The notes under the pieces are model-generated. The model searched no databases and was not told the DNA's origin. It saw only the letters and a list, made by a program, of their open reading frames with translations. A DNA stretch of 64,000 nucleotides from Arthrobacter sp. Hiyo8 (lineage in GTDB: Bacteria; Actinomycetota; Actinomycetes; Actinomycetales; Micrococcaceae): assembly GCA_001549895.1 (NCBI GenBank), contig AP014719.1, positions 3,472,001 through 3,536,000 of the forward strand, read 5' to 3'. The position numbers and the translations under genes are program-made. Shown here piece after piece: positions 1-8,774 of the stretch; position 1 is the stretch's first letter; every line of letters starts with the position of its first letter.

Positions 1-650
1 CTCCGCAGCTGTACCAAATCGTCCGGGAGCTCTCCGTGAGGGCCAACCAACCCATGCCGCGGATCTACGTTTCTCCGACGATGACCCCCAATGCCTTCGC
101 CACGGGACGCAATCCCAAGAACGCCGCCGTGTGCTGCACCGCGGGGATCTTGAACTTGCTCGACGCGCGCGAACTCCGCGGCGTCCTCGGGCATGAACTC
201 ATGCACGTCTACAACCGCGACATCCTCACTTCGTCCATCGCGGCCGCCGTCGCCGGCGTCATTACTTCGGTGGGCCAAATGCTGCTGTTCTTCGGCGGCG
301 GGGACCGGCGGAACGCCAACCCGTTTGCCATGATTGCCATGGCCCTCCTGGCGCCGTTTGCCGCCTCGCTGATCCAGCTCGCCATTTCCCGCACCAGGGA
401 GTACGACGCCGACCACGACGGCGCGGAGCTCACCGGCGATCCGCTGGCGCTCGCCTCAGCCCTCCGCAGGATCGAAGCAGGCGTGAAGCAGGTGCCGCTG
501 CCGCAGGATCAGCGCCTCGTGAATACTTCGCACCTGATGATTGCCAACCCGTTCCGCGGCGGTGCCATGACCAAGCTGTTCGCCACCCACCCGCCCATGC
601 GTGAGCGCATCGAGCGGCTCGAACGGATGGCCGGACGGCCGCTTTCCTAG
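1..650 (+). CDS. htpX: M48 family zinc metalloprotease HtpX (5' end outside window)
   Basis: C-terminal part of an HtpX-type membrane protease that degrades misfolded membrane proteins. The reading frame is open from base 3, so the true start lies upstream of the window; the GTG at 36 is internal. Visible features are the zinc-binding HELMH motif near bases 190-205, two hydrophobic segments (about bases 235-300 and 325-385) and the downstream REYDAD segment, whose glutamate is the usual third zinc ligand in M48 enzymes. The C-terminus [14 protein letters not shown] is typical of HtpX. No frameshift is seen. It is followed by the converging efe operon. Family identification is firm; the substrate is not readable. 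Confidence 0.95.
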   Translation, partial: PQLYQIVRELSVRANQPMPRIYVSPTMTPNAFATGRNPKNAAVCCTAGILNLLDARELRGVLGHELMHVYNRDILTSSIAAAVAGVITSVGQMLLFFGGGDRRNANPFAMIAMALLAPFAASLIQLAISRTREYDADHDGAELTGDPLALASALRRIEAGVKQVPLPQDQRLVNTSHLMIANPFRGGAMTKLFATHPPMRERIERLERMAGRPLS

Positions 651-700
651 CCAGCGGTCCCGTAGATCGCCCTACCGGCCGCGTCCGACGACGGGCGGCT

Positions 701-2081
701 TCATGCGAACAAGCCCTCACCAATGAAGCCGCCCGCCTTGATGCCCGGAGGCACCGCGAACAGGCCGGAGCCCGTGTGCTTGAGGTACTCCAGGGCCAGC
801 TTGTCGCTCTTTGCCATCGTCATCTGCATGGGCACGTAGTGCGTCCGCGGGTCCTTGACGAAGGCGATGAAGAACAGGCCTGCATCGAGGTGGCCGAGCC
901 CGTCCGAACCGTCGGCGTAGTTGTATCCGCGGCGAAGCATCTTCACGCCGTTGTTCTGGTCCGCGTGGGCGAGGCGGACGTGGGAATCGATGGGAATCAG
1001 CGGCTCGCCATCGCGGCCCTTGATTGCGAAGTCCGGCACCGTGAATTCTTCCCTCCGGACAACGGCGCTCCGGCACCTTTCGTGCGGCCGATCAGCCCTT
1101 CCTGTTCGCGGAGCGAGGTCCGGTCCCAGATCTCGATATGCATCCGAATCCGGCGGGAGACAAGGTAGCTGCCTCCCGCCATCCACGCTTCACCCGGGCG
1201 GGTTCCGGCGGTGGCCCAGACGTGCTCGTTGAGGAGTGCCGTGCCTTCCGACTTCAGGTTGGCCGTGCCGTCCTTGAAGCCGAAGAGGTTGCGCGCGGTG
1301 GTCTGGCCAGGGAGGTGGACGAGGTGCGGCCGAACCCCAGCTGGGACCAGCGGACGCGCACCTTGCCGAAGCCGATGCGTGCGAGGTTCCGGATCGCGTG
1401 CACGGCGACCTGCGGATCGTCGGCGCACGCCTGGACCACAATGTCGCCGCCGGTACGCGCGGCCTCGAGGGCATCGCCGGGGAAATGCGGCAAGTCGATC
1501 AGGGCATCGGGCCTGCGGCCCTCCAGCCCGAAGCGCGGCTTGCCGTCCTTTTCGAAAAGGCCCGGCCAAAGCCGAACGTCAACGTCAGCTTGCCGGCCGC
1601 CAGATCGAGGGCTTCCCGGTGTCTTCAGGCGGCGCGTCGTAGGGCCGTCGACGGCGCCCGTCGCGCCGGTCGTGCGACCGGTGGTCATGGCTTCGGCCGC
1701 GGCGGTCCAGTCCTTCAGGAGCTGGATCAGTGCGGCGCGGTCCTCAACCGTCACGTCGAAGGCAGCGATGTGGAGGCGATCCTGGGCGGGAGTGATGATC
1801 CCGGCCTGGCGCTCGCCGTAAAAGGGAACGACGTCGCTTGCCGCGGGCGCCGCTTGAGCTGCCACCGCATCGTGGCTGAGGTATCCGGCGGCAAGGCCTG
1901 CCACTGCACCGGCACCGCCCACGCCGGCGAGGGAGAACAGTCCTCGACGGGACAGGCCGCGCTTGCCGCCGTGGTCCTTGGCAGCGGACGCAACGGCCGC
2001 GTTGGCCGGCCCGACGGCGGCAGCCTCGGTCCCGCCGTCGGGCGCCTCAGCGGTCTCGTGGTTGAAAGGGCAGCCGCTCAC
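701..2081 (-). CDS. efeB: EfeB, Dyp-type heme peroxidase of the Efe iron system (frameshifted)
   Basis: Deferrochelatase/peroxidase exported by the Tat pathway: residues about 45-75 contain a twin-arginine stretch (SRRGLFSLAG) followed by a hydrophobic segment and AQA. The Dyp signature GFKDG lies near base 1260 and the C-terminal half reads through IKAGGFIGEGLFA to the stop at 701. At least three single-base frameshifts (around 1590-1650, 1270-1330 and 1070-1090) break the frame, but the pieces join into one complete family member of about 430 residues. The start overlaps the efeO stop by 4 bases, indicating translational coupling. In the family, EfeB oxidises ferrous iron or removes iron from heme outside the membrane and works with EfeO and EfeU. 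Confidence 0.9.
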
Positions 2082-3286
2082 AGGACCACGGCTGAGGTGA
2101 GCTTGGACAACGGCTCTCCCAAGGCGTCGACCAGCGCGGCGAGCTGCTGGACCTCGGCGGGGCTGAGTTCGTTGTAGTACGCGAAGCCGTCACCCTTGGC
2201 GTGCTTCTTGAGTTCGGCCTCAAGGGCAGCGAACTTCCCGTCGAGGCCCGTGGCCAGGGCCGGGTCTTTCTGCGCGAGCGCAGGTTTGAGGTTTTCGAAC
2301 GCTATCCGCGCGCCGTCGATGTTGGCCTGGAAGTCCCAGAGGTCCGTGTGGGACCAGATTTCTTCTTCGCCGGTGACCTTGCCGCGCGCGACTTCGTCCA
2401 GGAGCTCCTTGGCGCCGTTGCCGAGCTTGTCCGCGGAGAGCACCACAGTGCGGGTGCGCTTGCCGAGCTCCTCGGTGTCGGAAACGAGCTGCGTGGCGAT
2501 TTTGGCCCGCTCGGTGGCCGTCAGCGCTGTGTAGCCCGACGGCGGGAACAAGTCCTTCTCCGCGCGGTGCCAGCCGGTCCATTCCTGGCCCGGTTCAAGG
2601 TCGGCTTCGCGGGCATCGAGTTTGGGGTCGAGGTCCCCGAAGGATTCCGCTACGGGTTCGATCCGTTCCCAGTGCATGCGGGTTGCGGCGTACAGTTCGC
2701 GGGCCTTCGTTACGTCGCCCGCCGCGTAGGCATCGGCGAAGGCCTTGGTGCCGGTCACAAGCTGCTCAGTCTGGTCTTTGACGTACGCCGTGTACTGCTG
2801 GACCCCAGTGTCCACAAGCTTCTGGAAATCGGCATCGACGCCGGTCTTGTTTCCGGAGTCCGTGACCTCAAAGGCGGCTCGGATACCGTCGCCCTGCATG
2901 CCCGGCTTGCAGGCGGTGGTGTACTTGCCCGCGGGAGCAGTGACCACCAGGTTGCGGGTCAGGCCGGGACCGATGTTCTCCACTTCGCCGACGATCCGCA
3001 GGCCGTCCTCTGCGAGGAGGTAGAACTCGGTAATTTCAGTGCCGTTGTTCTTGACCGCGAAGCTCAGGTTGCCGCTGGGGACGCTGCCGTGGAGACTTTG
3101 CATTCGGTTTTGGTGCTGGTGACCTGGATCGGTCCGGCGGAGGCGCTGGCGCCGGCGTCTTGGTGTTATCCGTGCAGCCGGTGAGTACGAGCGGCACGGC
3201 GGCGGCAGCGGCGACGAGGACGAGGGACGTCCGGCGGCGTGAAGCCGTTGTGGGCAGGGGAATTTTGGGCAGGGAGTGCCAGGCAT
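2078..3286 (-). CDS. efeO: EfeO, iron-binding lipoprotein (frameshifted N-terminus)
   Basis: Extracellular component of the EfeUOB iron uptake system. The C-terminal M75/imelysin-like domain is intact and carries the conserved HWERIEP (HxxE) motif. The N-terminus is frame-broken twice: shifting frame near base 3250 gives a signal peptide ending in the lipobox LVLTGC, and the reading returns to the main frame near 3105. The start at 3286 is chosen because AGAAGG precedes it at a normal distance. The gene sits between efeU and efeB and shares the ATGA-type overlap with efeB. As a lipoprotein it would be anchored on the outer face of the membrane, where it presents iron to EfeU. Confidence 0.9.
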   Translation of the reverse strand: MPGTPCPKFPCPQRLHAAGRPSSSSPLPPPCRSYSPAARITPRRRRQRLRRTDPGHQHQNRMQSLHGSVPSGNLSFAVKNNGTEITEFYLLAEDGLRIVGEVENIGPGLTRNLVVTAPAGKYTTACKPGMQGDGIRAAFEVTDSGNKTGVDADFQKLVDTGVQQYTAYVKDQTEQLVTGTKAFADAYAAGDVTKARELYAATRMHWERIEPVAESFGDLDPKLDAREADLEPGQEWTGWHRAEKDLFPPSGYTALTATERAKIATQLVSDTEELGKRTRTVVLSADKLGNGAKELLDEVARGKVTGEEEIWSHTDLWDFQANIDGARIAFENLKPALAQKDPALATGLDGKFAALEAELKKHAKGDGFAYYNELSPAEVQQLAALVDALGEPLSKLTSAVVL

Positions 3287-3321
3287 GGGGGTTTCCTTCT
3301 GTTGTGGGGGGCGGGAAGCTT

Positions 3322-4171
3322 TTAGGCAGCGTTGGCGGCTTGGGCCGTGGGGGCGTTGCCGGTGGATTTCTTCGGCGAGGAACCGTTAGCGCGGATGTAG
3401 AAATAGAGCACAGGGATCACGTACAGCAGCCAGGCCCGGCTTCGAGCCACGTGGTGGCCGGGGACAGGTTGAGGGTGCCCTTCAGCAGGGTGCCGTACCA
3501 GGACGACGGCGGGATGGCCGCGGAGACGTCGAAAGCGAGGGTGTGGAGCCCGGCAGGATTCCGGCTTCCTGGAGGTCATGGATGCCATACGCGAGCACGC
3601 CGCCCGCGATCACGATGAGGCCGACTCCGGTCCAGGTGAAGAACCGGGAGAGATTGACCTTGAGGACGCCGCGATGCAGCAGGTATCCGAGCCCGGCAGC
3701 GACGGCCAGGCCGAGCAGCGCGCCGAGCAGCGGCTGCGACGATTCCCCGGCGGCCTGGGCAGCAGCCCAAAGGAACAGCGCAGTCTCAAGTCCTTCGCGG
3801 CCCACCGCGAGTGCAGCCACGACCATGAGGCCCACGCGGCGCCGTCGGCCATCTTGTCCACTTGCGACTTCAGCTCGCCGCCGAGGCTGCGGGCGGTGCG
3901 CGCCATCCAGAAGACCATCCAGGTGACGAGCCCGACGGCGGCAATCGACAATCCGCCCCGATCGCCTCTTGCGCGGCGAAAGTCAGTCCCTGCGGACCGA
4001 AGGTGAGCAAGGCGCCGAAGGCGATGGATACGGCCACGGCGATGCCGACGCCGGCCCAGAGCCGGGGAGCAGCGAGCGGCGTCCCGTCTTGACCAGGTAG
4101 GCCATGAGCAGGACCACAACGAGGGTGGCTTCAAGGCCCTCGCGCAGGCCGATCAGGAAGTTCGCGGTCAT
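3322..4171 (-). CDS. efeU: EfeU/FTR1-type high-affinity iron permease (frameshifted)
   Basis: Polytopic membrane permease of the Efe system. The two iron-ligand motifs of the FTR1 family are visible: LREGLEATL near the N-terminus (about base 4150) and [12 protein letters not shown] near base 3800, each in a hydrophobic helix. At least three frameshifts (about 4060, 3850 and 3560) split the gene, yet all seven expected hydrophobic segments can be read in one frame or another, ending with [13 protein letters not shown] and the stop at 3322. It is the first gene of efeU-efeO-efeB on the minus strand. A DtxR-like box lies 29 bases upstream of the start. Confidence 0.88.
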
Positions 4172-4199
4172 GTGGAATCCTTCGTTAGGGGAGCCACAC

Positions 4200-4213
4200 T
4201 TAGGCTCGCCTAA
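4200..4213. promoter_or_regulatory. Putative DtxR/IdeR iron box upstream of efeU
   Basis: The perfect 14-base palindrome TTAGGCTCGCCTAA matches 12 of 14 positions in the right part of the actinobacterial DtxR/IdeR consensus TTAGGTTAGGCTAACCTAA. It lies 29-42 bases upstream of the efeU start, a position compatible with Fe-dependent repression. The palindrome is directly visible; regulator identity is inferred. Confidence 0.65.
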
Positions 4214-4395
4214 GGAAGTACAGTACCCGCTGGAAGTGATTACGCAAAAGAAACGTGTCGTAATTATTCTGGGGTGGATGTCACGCGCCGCAGTCTTTTG
4301 ACCTCCGCGGATCGGTGCAGTCGCGGAATCCCGGGGCCTTCGCCAGGCCTCGGCCCAAAAGGCTGCGTGGAGTGACGCGCCTGTCTCCGTTAACG

Positions 4396-4441
4396 ACGAC
4401 GACGGCGCGTTGCCCGCTCAGGGGCAACGCGCCGTCGTCGT
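4396..4441 (-). terminator. 20-bp perfect hairpin downstream of yajQ
   Basis: Arms at 4396-4415 and 4422-4441 are perfectly complementary (20 bp, loop of six bases). It lies 34 bases beyond the yajQ stop on the minus strand. There is no clear U-tract, so it may be an actinobacterial-type terminator or bidirectional barrier. The rest of the 4214-4395 interval shows no gene. Confidence 0.7.
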
Positions 4442-4474
4442 ACTTCTGGTTGGCGGCTTGGGCGCCGCGAAGTC

Positions 4475-4965
4475 CTAGCTGCGGAAGTTCACGAACTGGA
4501 GATCGGCCTCTTCGAACTTCTTGAGGATGTTCATGGTCTCCTGCAGGTCATCGCGGGACTTCGAGGTGACGCGGAGCTCGTCGCCTGGATCTGGGACTTG
4601 ACGGACTTAGGGGCTTCGTCACGGATGATCTTGTTGATCTTCTTCGCGATGTCCTGGGCAATGCCCTCCTTGATGGAGCACTCCAGGCGGAATTCCTTGC
4701 CGGAGGGGTAAGGCTCGCCCTGGTCGAGGGACTTCAGCGAGATGCCGCGCTTGATGAGCTTGGACTGGAACACGTCCAGGACAGCGAGGATTCGATCCTC
4801 TGAGTTGGCCTTCATGAGGATCTTCTCGCCGCTGAAGTCGATCTCAGCGCCGACGCCCTTGAAGTCGTATCGCTGTGCGATTTCCTTCTGGGACTGGTGG
4901 AGCGCGTTGGCGACTTCCTGCTTGTCTACCTTGCTGACGACGTCGAATGTGGATTCGCCTGCCAT
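4475..4965 (-). CDS. yajQ: YajQ family nucleotide-binding protein (one frameshift)
   Basis: Small cytoplasmic protein of about 163 residues, the normal family length, beginning STFDVVSKVDKQEVANAL. YajQ proteins have two RRM-like folds and bind nucleotides; some homologues bind cyclic-di-GMP. One base is missing near 4590 (SQIQ followed by the out-of-frame GDELRVTSKSRDDLQ), after which the frame continues to NFRS and the stop at 4475. An AAGGAGAG ribosome site precedes the ATG. It is monocistronic and followed by a strong hairpin. Family call is firm; cellular role in this organism is unknown. Confidence 0.9.
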
Positions 4966-5151
4966 GACTCTCCTTGTGATCGTTGGGGGTGGCCCGGAAA
5001 CGGGCGGTTTTGTCTGCCATCCAGCCTAGTACGGAAGCGCCCGGCGTGTGCTGAACGTTCACAGTTCGCTCACAGCACACGCATGGCCGGAACTGAGACA
5101 GCCCCGACAGAGTTGTATCAGTTTGAAGAGCCCGTCCTGAAAAGGAGCACC

Positions 5152-5412
5152 ATGAGCAACCAGGCCGTCCGCTACGTCACCAAGTCAGCCGCTGCCGCCG
5201 CTGGTTCAATCGGAGTCGCTGCCGCCACGGCCGCAGGCGCGGTTGCAGCCGCAGCGCTCGCCGCCTCCGTGGTCCTGAGCCCGGTCCCGGACGCGGCGTC
5301 GCGGATGGATGGCGTCCACGCGGACTTGTTGCGGGCCGTGCAGCTCAACCAGATCACCCTGGAGCAGGCGGCCAGTTTCGAGGCCAAACTGGCAGGACGG
5401 ATACTTGGTTAG
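5152..5412 (+). CDS. Small alanine-rich hypothetical protein
   Basis: An 86-residue protein with a good ribosome site (AAAGGAG, 7 bases before ATG). It begins with a short polar stretch, then an Ala/Val-rich segment from about residue 15 to 45 that could be a transmembrane helix or signal anchor, and ends with an amphipathic helix-like tail (LNQITLEQAASFEAKL). No family was recognised. It stands alone between yajQ and tRNA-Tyr. The clean Shine-Dalgarno sequence and typical codon use argue that it is real. Confidence 0.6.
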   Translation: MSNQAVRYVTKSAAAAAGSIGVAAATAAGAVAAAALAASVVLSPVPDAASRMDGVHADLLRAVQLNQITLEQAASFEAKLAGRILG

Positions 5413-5545
5413 CCTGAGATTTCCGCCGATTTTGTGGCCTCGAGGGCTCGATTCGATTCTTCGGCAGAAGTTCTGTAAGGTTGTCTTGCTCGCGCTTACC
5501 GGATCGGAAACGAAACGATGATCGGGAGTGACTTCTTTGAAGTTC

Positions 5546-5627
5546 GGCAGATTACCCGAGCGGCCAAAGGGGGCTGACTGTAAATCAGCTGGCAACGCCT
5601 ACGGGGGTTCGAATCCCTCATCTGCCA
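5546..5627 (+). tRNA. tRNA-Tyr (GTA)
   Basis: Acceptor arms GGCAGAT (5546-5552) and ATCTGCC (5620-5626) pair perfectly. The anticodon loop CTGTAAA (anticodon GTA) is closed by GCTGA/TCAGC, and the T-loop TTCGAAT is present. The long variable arm is that of a class II tRNA. CCA is not encoded. The 3' part from 5577 onward is the attachment site for the adjacent phage-like element. Confidence 0.95.
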
Positions 5628-5629
5628 CA
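5577..5629 (+). repeat. attL, 3' end of tRNA-Tyr
   Basis: 53 bases from ACTGTAAATC to CTGCCACA, identical to 20955-21006 except for one extra G in the G-run of the T-arm (five versus four). The flanking bases differ on both sides, which fixes the core. The one-base difference is in a homopolymer, so it may be a sequencing error. Confidence 0.93.
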
Positions 5630-5651
5630 TCCCCGGATTTCCGGGAAACTT

Positions 5652-5693
5652 AGACCCGCTGGGATCTCTTCGGAGGTTCCGGTGGGTCTTTTT
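5652..5693 (+). terminator. Hairpin with T-tract after attL
   Basis: AGACCCGCTGGGA (5652-5664) pairs, with a few G-U pairs, with TTCCGGTGGGTCT (5677-5689) and is followed by TTTT. It can end transcription of tRNA-Tyr. The T-rich end abuts the integrase stop, so it may also serve the converging integrase gene. Confidence 0.65.
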
Positions 5694-6963
5694 TATTGCT
5701 CGGTGATCACAGTTGTGAGCACACTCCTGCGTGCTGGTAGCAATGAGGCCGCACCTTCGACCGCGTTGCGGGCCGCGTCGCCCACCAGGTGCGCGTAGAG
5801 ATCCCGGGTGATCTGGCTGTTCGAATGCCCCATCGACTTGGACACGATGGCCAGATCCTGGCCGCTGGCGAGCATCAGGGACGCGTGCAGGTGCCGCAGG
5901 TCATGCAGCCTCATCATCGGCAGCCCGGCCTTGGTCACCATGAGCTCGAACAGCTTGGACACGTAGCCCGGACGCAGCTGGCGCCCGTCCTCGTAGGTGA
6001 ACACCCGCCCGGACGCCGTGTACGCTTCGGCCCATGCCTGGCGTTCCTGCTCTTGCTGGAACTGCCACGCGATCAGTGCGGCCACGGCACGATCTGAGAG
6101 TGCGACCACGCGGTCCTGGCCGGCGTCGGTCTTGATGGTGCCCTCAACGACGATCTTGCCGACCTGGACCAGCTGGACACGGACAACCAGCCTTCGGCCT
6201 GGAAGGTCCACGTCCTCCCAGCGGAGCCCACACAGCTCGCCGCGACGCATGCCCGACAGTATGGCCACCTCGAACAGCGCAGCGAGGCGATGCCCGATCC
6301 TGCCGTTGGGGCGGCCGTGGCTGTCCATGTTCTCGTAGCCCGCGATGAAGTCAAGGAACTTTCCAGCGTCGCCCGGCTCCCACACCTTGACCTTGCTCTT
6401 TTCGACCTTGGGCAGGCGGGCCCCGGCGGCCACGTTCTCGGCAATCAGCCCGTCCTGCACGGCGTCAGTCAGGGCGCTGGAGAGGGTCGCGTGAATGCGC
6501 TTGATGGTCACGGCGCCGCGGCCGCTGGCCTGTAGGGATTTGATCAGCCCGGCCACGTGCGCCCGCCGCAGATCGCGCAGGAGCAGCTTGGTCCCGAAGG
6601 CCGGGACGATGTCCTTGGCCACGTAGCTCTTGTACATGCGCAGCGTGGACGGCTTGAGCTGTTCGTGCCGCTCCTGGGCCTCGAGCCATTCCGTGACGTA
6701 TGCGGCGGCCGTCGTCTTCTTGAAGTCATAGACCTGCCCGCGGAGCTGCTTCTCGGCCTCCCGCATGGCCTCCTCAGCATCCCCGAGGAGGTGTAGCTGT
6801 AGTCGGTCAGGTAGCGGCGTTTGCCGCTGACGGGGTCAAAGCCGGCCGAGAGGCGGAATCCCCATGTGCCGTGCCGGTAGTTCTTCAGCTTGGGGCAGTT
6901 GGCCCCGTACTGCTTGCCATTCTCGTCGCGGCAACCACACCGCCTAGTTACCTTCGCCATCAC
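5693..6963 (-). CDS. int: Tyrosine-type integrase of the phage-like element (one frameshift)
   Basis: Site-specific recombinase of about 420 residues that integrates at the tRNA-Tyr att site beside its stop codon. The N-terminal arm-binding part (KVTRRCGCRDENGKQ, GTWGFRLSAGFDP) is in a different frame; one base is lost near 6785. The core then shows a SAM-like domain and the catalytic residues Arg (SGMRRGELCG), His-x-x-Arg (HDLRHLHAS), the GH pair (SMGHSN) and the nucleophile Tyr in RDLYAHL. The start overlaps the end of the upstream repressor gene, so the two are cotranscribed and integrase is likely produced in the lysogen. Identification is firm. Confidence 0.95.
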
Positions 6964-7519
6964 TAATCTCCCTTAGCCACTCGAGTTTGCCTTCAGCGCC
7001 AAGACGTTCTCCGACGCGTGCCCGGATGTCGGTAAGGAATGCCTTGAGATATGTGTCCGATGAGTCATGCGATTCTGCCGATTTGAGGGCCTGGAGCCTC
7101 TTGGCAACACCCCGGATCCGCGCCAGTCCTTCCTGTGGGTCTAGGCAGGCATCCGTAATCCGCTCGGCTAAGAGGTCATAAGCCGACTCGGCCATGGTCA
7201 AGGTCCTCATCTTCCCCGGGCCATCCTGCATGTCGGTCCAGAAGAGGATCTCTGAGCGGTACTGCGGGGAGACCAAGAGGTCCGTGACGTCTATGCCGAA
7301 TACCGCCGCGAATGCCACAAGCTCATTGACGGTGATCTTTCGACGTGGAGTCCCTCTTTCGATCTTTTGCAGAGAGCTCCGCTCTATTGCGCAGCCGACT
7401 GCGGCCATCCGTTGTGACAGGTCCGCGTAGGACCACCCCTCCTTGAGGCGCAGTTCTTCCACACGCTCAGCGACGAACTGTTCGGTCTGGATTGTGTGTT
7501 CAGCATTGATTTCAACCAT
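6944..7519 (-). CDS. XRE-family repressor of the phage-like element
   Basis: Helix-turn-helix regulator of about 191 residues. Residues roughly 20-75 form the Cro/C1-type HTH (SYADLSQRMAAVGCAI, then SSLQKIERG); the C-terminal region is helical with no peptidase motif. The ATG at 7519 is preferred over 7543 because the HTH then starts at a usual distance. It is divergent from the early gene at 7650, with mirror-image repeats in between that are good operator candidates. It most likely represses the lytic or excision side and autoregulates. Its 3' end overlaps int by 20 bases. Confidence 0.85.
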   Translation of the reverse strand: MVEINAEHTIQTEQFVAERVEELRLKEGWSYADLSQRMAAVGCAIERSSLQKIERGTPRRKITVNELVAFAAVFGIDVTDLLVSPQYRSEILFWTDMQDGPGKMRTLTMAESAYDLLAERITDACLDPQEGLARIRGVAKRLQALKSAESHDSSDTYLKAFLTDIRARVGERLGAEGKLEWLREISDGEGN

Positions 7520-7529
7520 GGGCCCAATC

Positions 7530-7649
7530 TCCAACTGTCTCAAAAAGTTTCTTGGGTCTCAGCTTGACACAGGGGGACATTGATGGTCAAGATGGACATG
7601 TGCTCGAAAATGAGACAAAAGAAACTTTTTGAAACAGAAGGGAGTGATC
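7530..7649. promoter_or_regulatory. Divergent operator/promoter region with mirrored repeats
   Basis: TGTCTCAAAAAGTTTCTT near 7535-7553 is repeated in inverted orientation as AAGAAACTTTTTGAAAC near 7619-7635, with a further TGAGACA at 7610-7616. Each half contains a GTTTC- or GAAAC-type direct repeat at 10-base spacing. A TTGACA hexamer lies at 7564-7569. The layout resembles a bidirectional switch controlling the XRE repressor and the early rightward genes. Repeats are visible; repressor binding is inferred. Confidence 0.65.
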
Positions 7650-7864
7650 ATGGACGTTCGATTTTCGAAGGAAGTCCAGGACATTCTGAGCAAGCCAACG
7701 GCCACCGTTGAAGAGGCGGGCCGCGTGCTGGGGATCGGCCGGCGGCAAGCATACGAAGGCGTCCGTCAGAAGGAAATCCCATCCCTGCGCATCGGCAAGC
7801 GCATCGTCATTCCGACGCGGCGCCTTATCGCCATGATCGACGGCGAGCCCCAGCGGCCGCGTAG
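7650..7864 (+). CDS. HTH (excisionase/MerR-like) DNA-binding protein, first rightward gene
   Basis: Short DNA-binding protein: TATVEEAGRVLGIGRRQAYEGVRQKEIPSLRIGKR is a winged HTH_17/excisionase-type fold (kept short here: core motif LGIGRRQAYEGV, wing IPSLRIGKR). ATG at 7650 follows AGAAGGGAG. The frame as sequenced runs on into the next genes, but adding one C to the CCCC run near 7849 ends the protein at the TAG at 7862-7864. That stop overlaps an AGGAGG site for the next ORF. It may be an early regulator or the recombination directionality factor; the HTH gene at 20619 is the alternative Xis. Confidence 0.7.
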
Positions 7865-7875
7865 GAGGCAGAAAA

Positions 7876-7953
7876 GTGCCGATTCAAGGCAAAGAAAAGG
7901 GAGCCAGCACCACCTGGCTCCCAGAAATCCAAACCCCACACGATTGGAAGTAA
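7876..7953 (+). CDS. Possible 25-residue ORF containing a hairpin
   Basis: GTG at 7876 lies seven bases after a perfect AGGAGG (7863-7868) and the frame closes at TAA 7951. The peptide (VPIQGKEKGASTTW...) matches nothing recognised. A 9-bp perfect stem (7899-7907 with 7914-7922) lies inside it, so this could be a leader-type attenuator and not a functional protein. Confidence 0.35.
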   Translation: MPIQGKEKGASTTWLPEIQTPHDWK

Positions 7954-7959
7954 AGATCA

Positions 7960-8281
7960 TGACCACCATAGCACCAGCCACAATCAACATCTCCGATTAC
8001 AACGCCGCTGTACAGCAGTCGGCACCGGCAGGGTTCGCCTTCAACTTCCGGGCCTACCTCGAATGCGGCGAGATCTCCTGGGTAGGCCCAATCGCTTCAA
8101 CGGCCGACGAGCGGCTGAACGTTATCTTCGAATGGGACCCGTCCCTGGGCGCCTCTGCTGAACTGGATCTCCTGCCGGAGCCCGTTACACCATCGAGCAG
8201 ATGCGAGAACTGCATGCGGCCCTCGGCGCAGCCATCGAAGCCGTCCAGCCAGGCGCCCGCGACGTGGCAGAGACCCGATGA
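7960..8281 (+). CDS. Hypothetical early protein of the phage-like element (one frameshift)
   Basis: About 107 residues after joining two frames near 8180. It begins MTTIAPATINISDYN and continues with FAFNFRAYLECGEISWVGP, then a C-terminal helix TIEQMRELHAALGAAIEAV. The middle looks like a small beta-rich domain; no family was recognised. The stop overlaps the ATG of the next gene by four bases, evidence that the shifted reading is right. Position among early genes suggests a role in replication control or host takeover, but nothing in the sequence shows this. Confidence 0.6.
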
Positions 8282-8502
8282 ACGCCGACTTGATGCACTC
8301 GCCGGAAGACCAGGCGGCCGAAACTCTCACGCTCAGCGACGTGACAGTCGGCGCAGCCAACTACATGCTCGGCTACCTCCAAATGACCATCAGCGCTGAC
8401 CAGAGCATCACGCCCGCCAAATGGCGGGAAGCCCTTATCGAAACCGTCGAGTTCCAGCACCGCACGATCGCGCTTCAGCAACCTCTCGAGCCGCCATGCT
8501 GA
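8278..8502 (+). CDS. Small acidic hypothetical protein
   Basis: 74 residues, starting MNADLMHSPEDQAAE, predicted mostly helical (VTVGAANYMLGYLQM, PAKWREALIETVEFQ). ATG overlaps the upstream stop (ATGA) and its own stop overlaps the next ATG at 8496, so it is part of one tightly coupled early operon. No family or motif was recognised. Confidence 0.6.
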   Translation: MNADLMHSPEDQAAETLTLSDVTVGAANYMLGYLQMTISADQSITPAKWREALIETVEFQHRTIALQQPLEPPC

Positions 8503-8774
8503 CTGACGAAGAAATCCAACAGCTCATCCGCGACCACGGCCGCGCCTGGGACGTCTGGCTGAACGGCTACCAAGCCGGCATCATCCAGGGCACCAATCAG
8601 ACCCTGCTCAGCAACGAGCAAGCCGCTGAACTGGCAGCCCGCAGACTCTACGCCCTGCAACTGGACGAGGAACGGCACCGGACCTTCGCGAGGAACGCAA
8701 TCAAAGGCATCGAGACCAGCGCCCACCGTAGCGCCCCGGGAAGCTGCTACATCCCAATGAGGAAGGCCGCATGA
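8496..8774 (+). CDS. Small hypothetical protein of the early operon
   Basis: 92 residues, helical, beginning MLTDEEIQQLIRDHGRAWD and including the segment NEQAAELAARRLYALQLDEER. This pattern (short helical protein with a WD..GY segment just before the replication ATPase) gives no recognised function. Overlap of start and stop codons with both neighbours supports it as a real gene in the operon leading to the P-loop ATPase at 8771. Confidence 0.6.
   Translation: MLTDEEIQQLIRDHGRAWDVWLNGYQAGIIQGTNQTLLSNEQAAELAARRLYALQLDEERHRTFARNAIKGIETSAHRSAPGSCYIPMRKAA

Noticed and set aside
7629..8399. Single 256-codon protein starting at the HTH gene
   Set aside because: Composition changes sharply after the HTH; ribosome sites and ATGA overlaps indicate at least two or three genes joined by lost bases.
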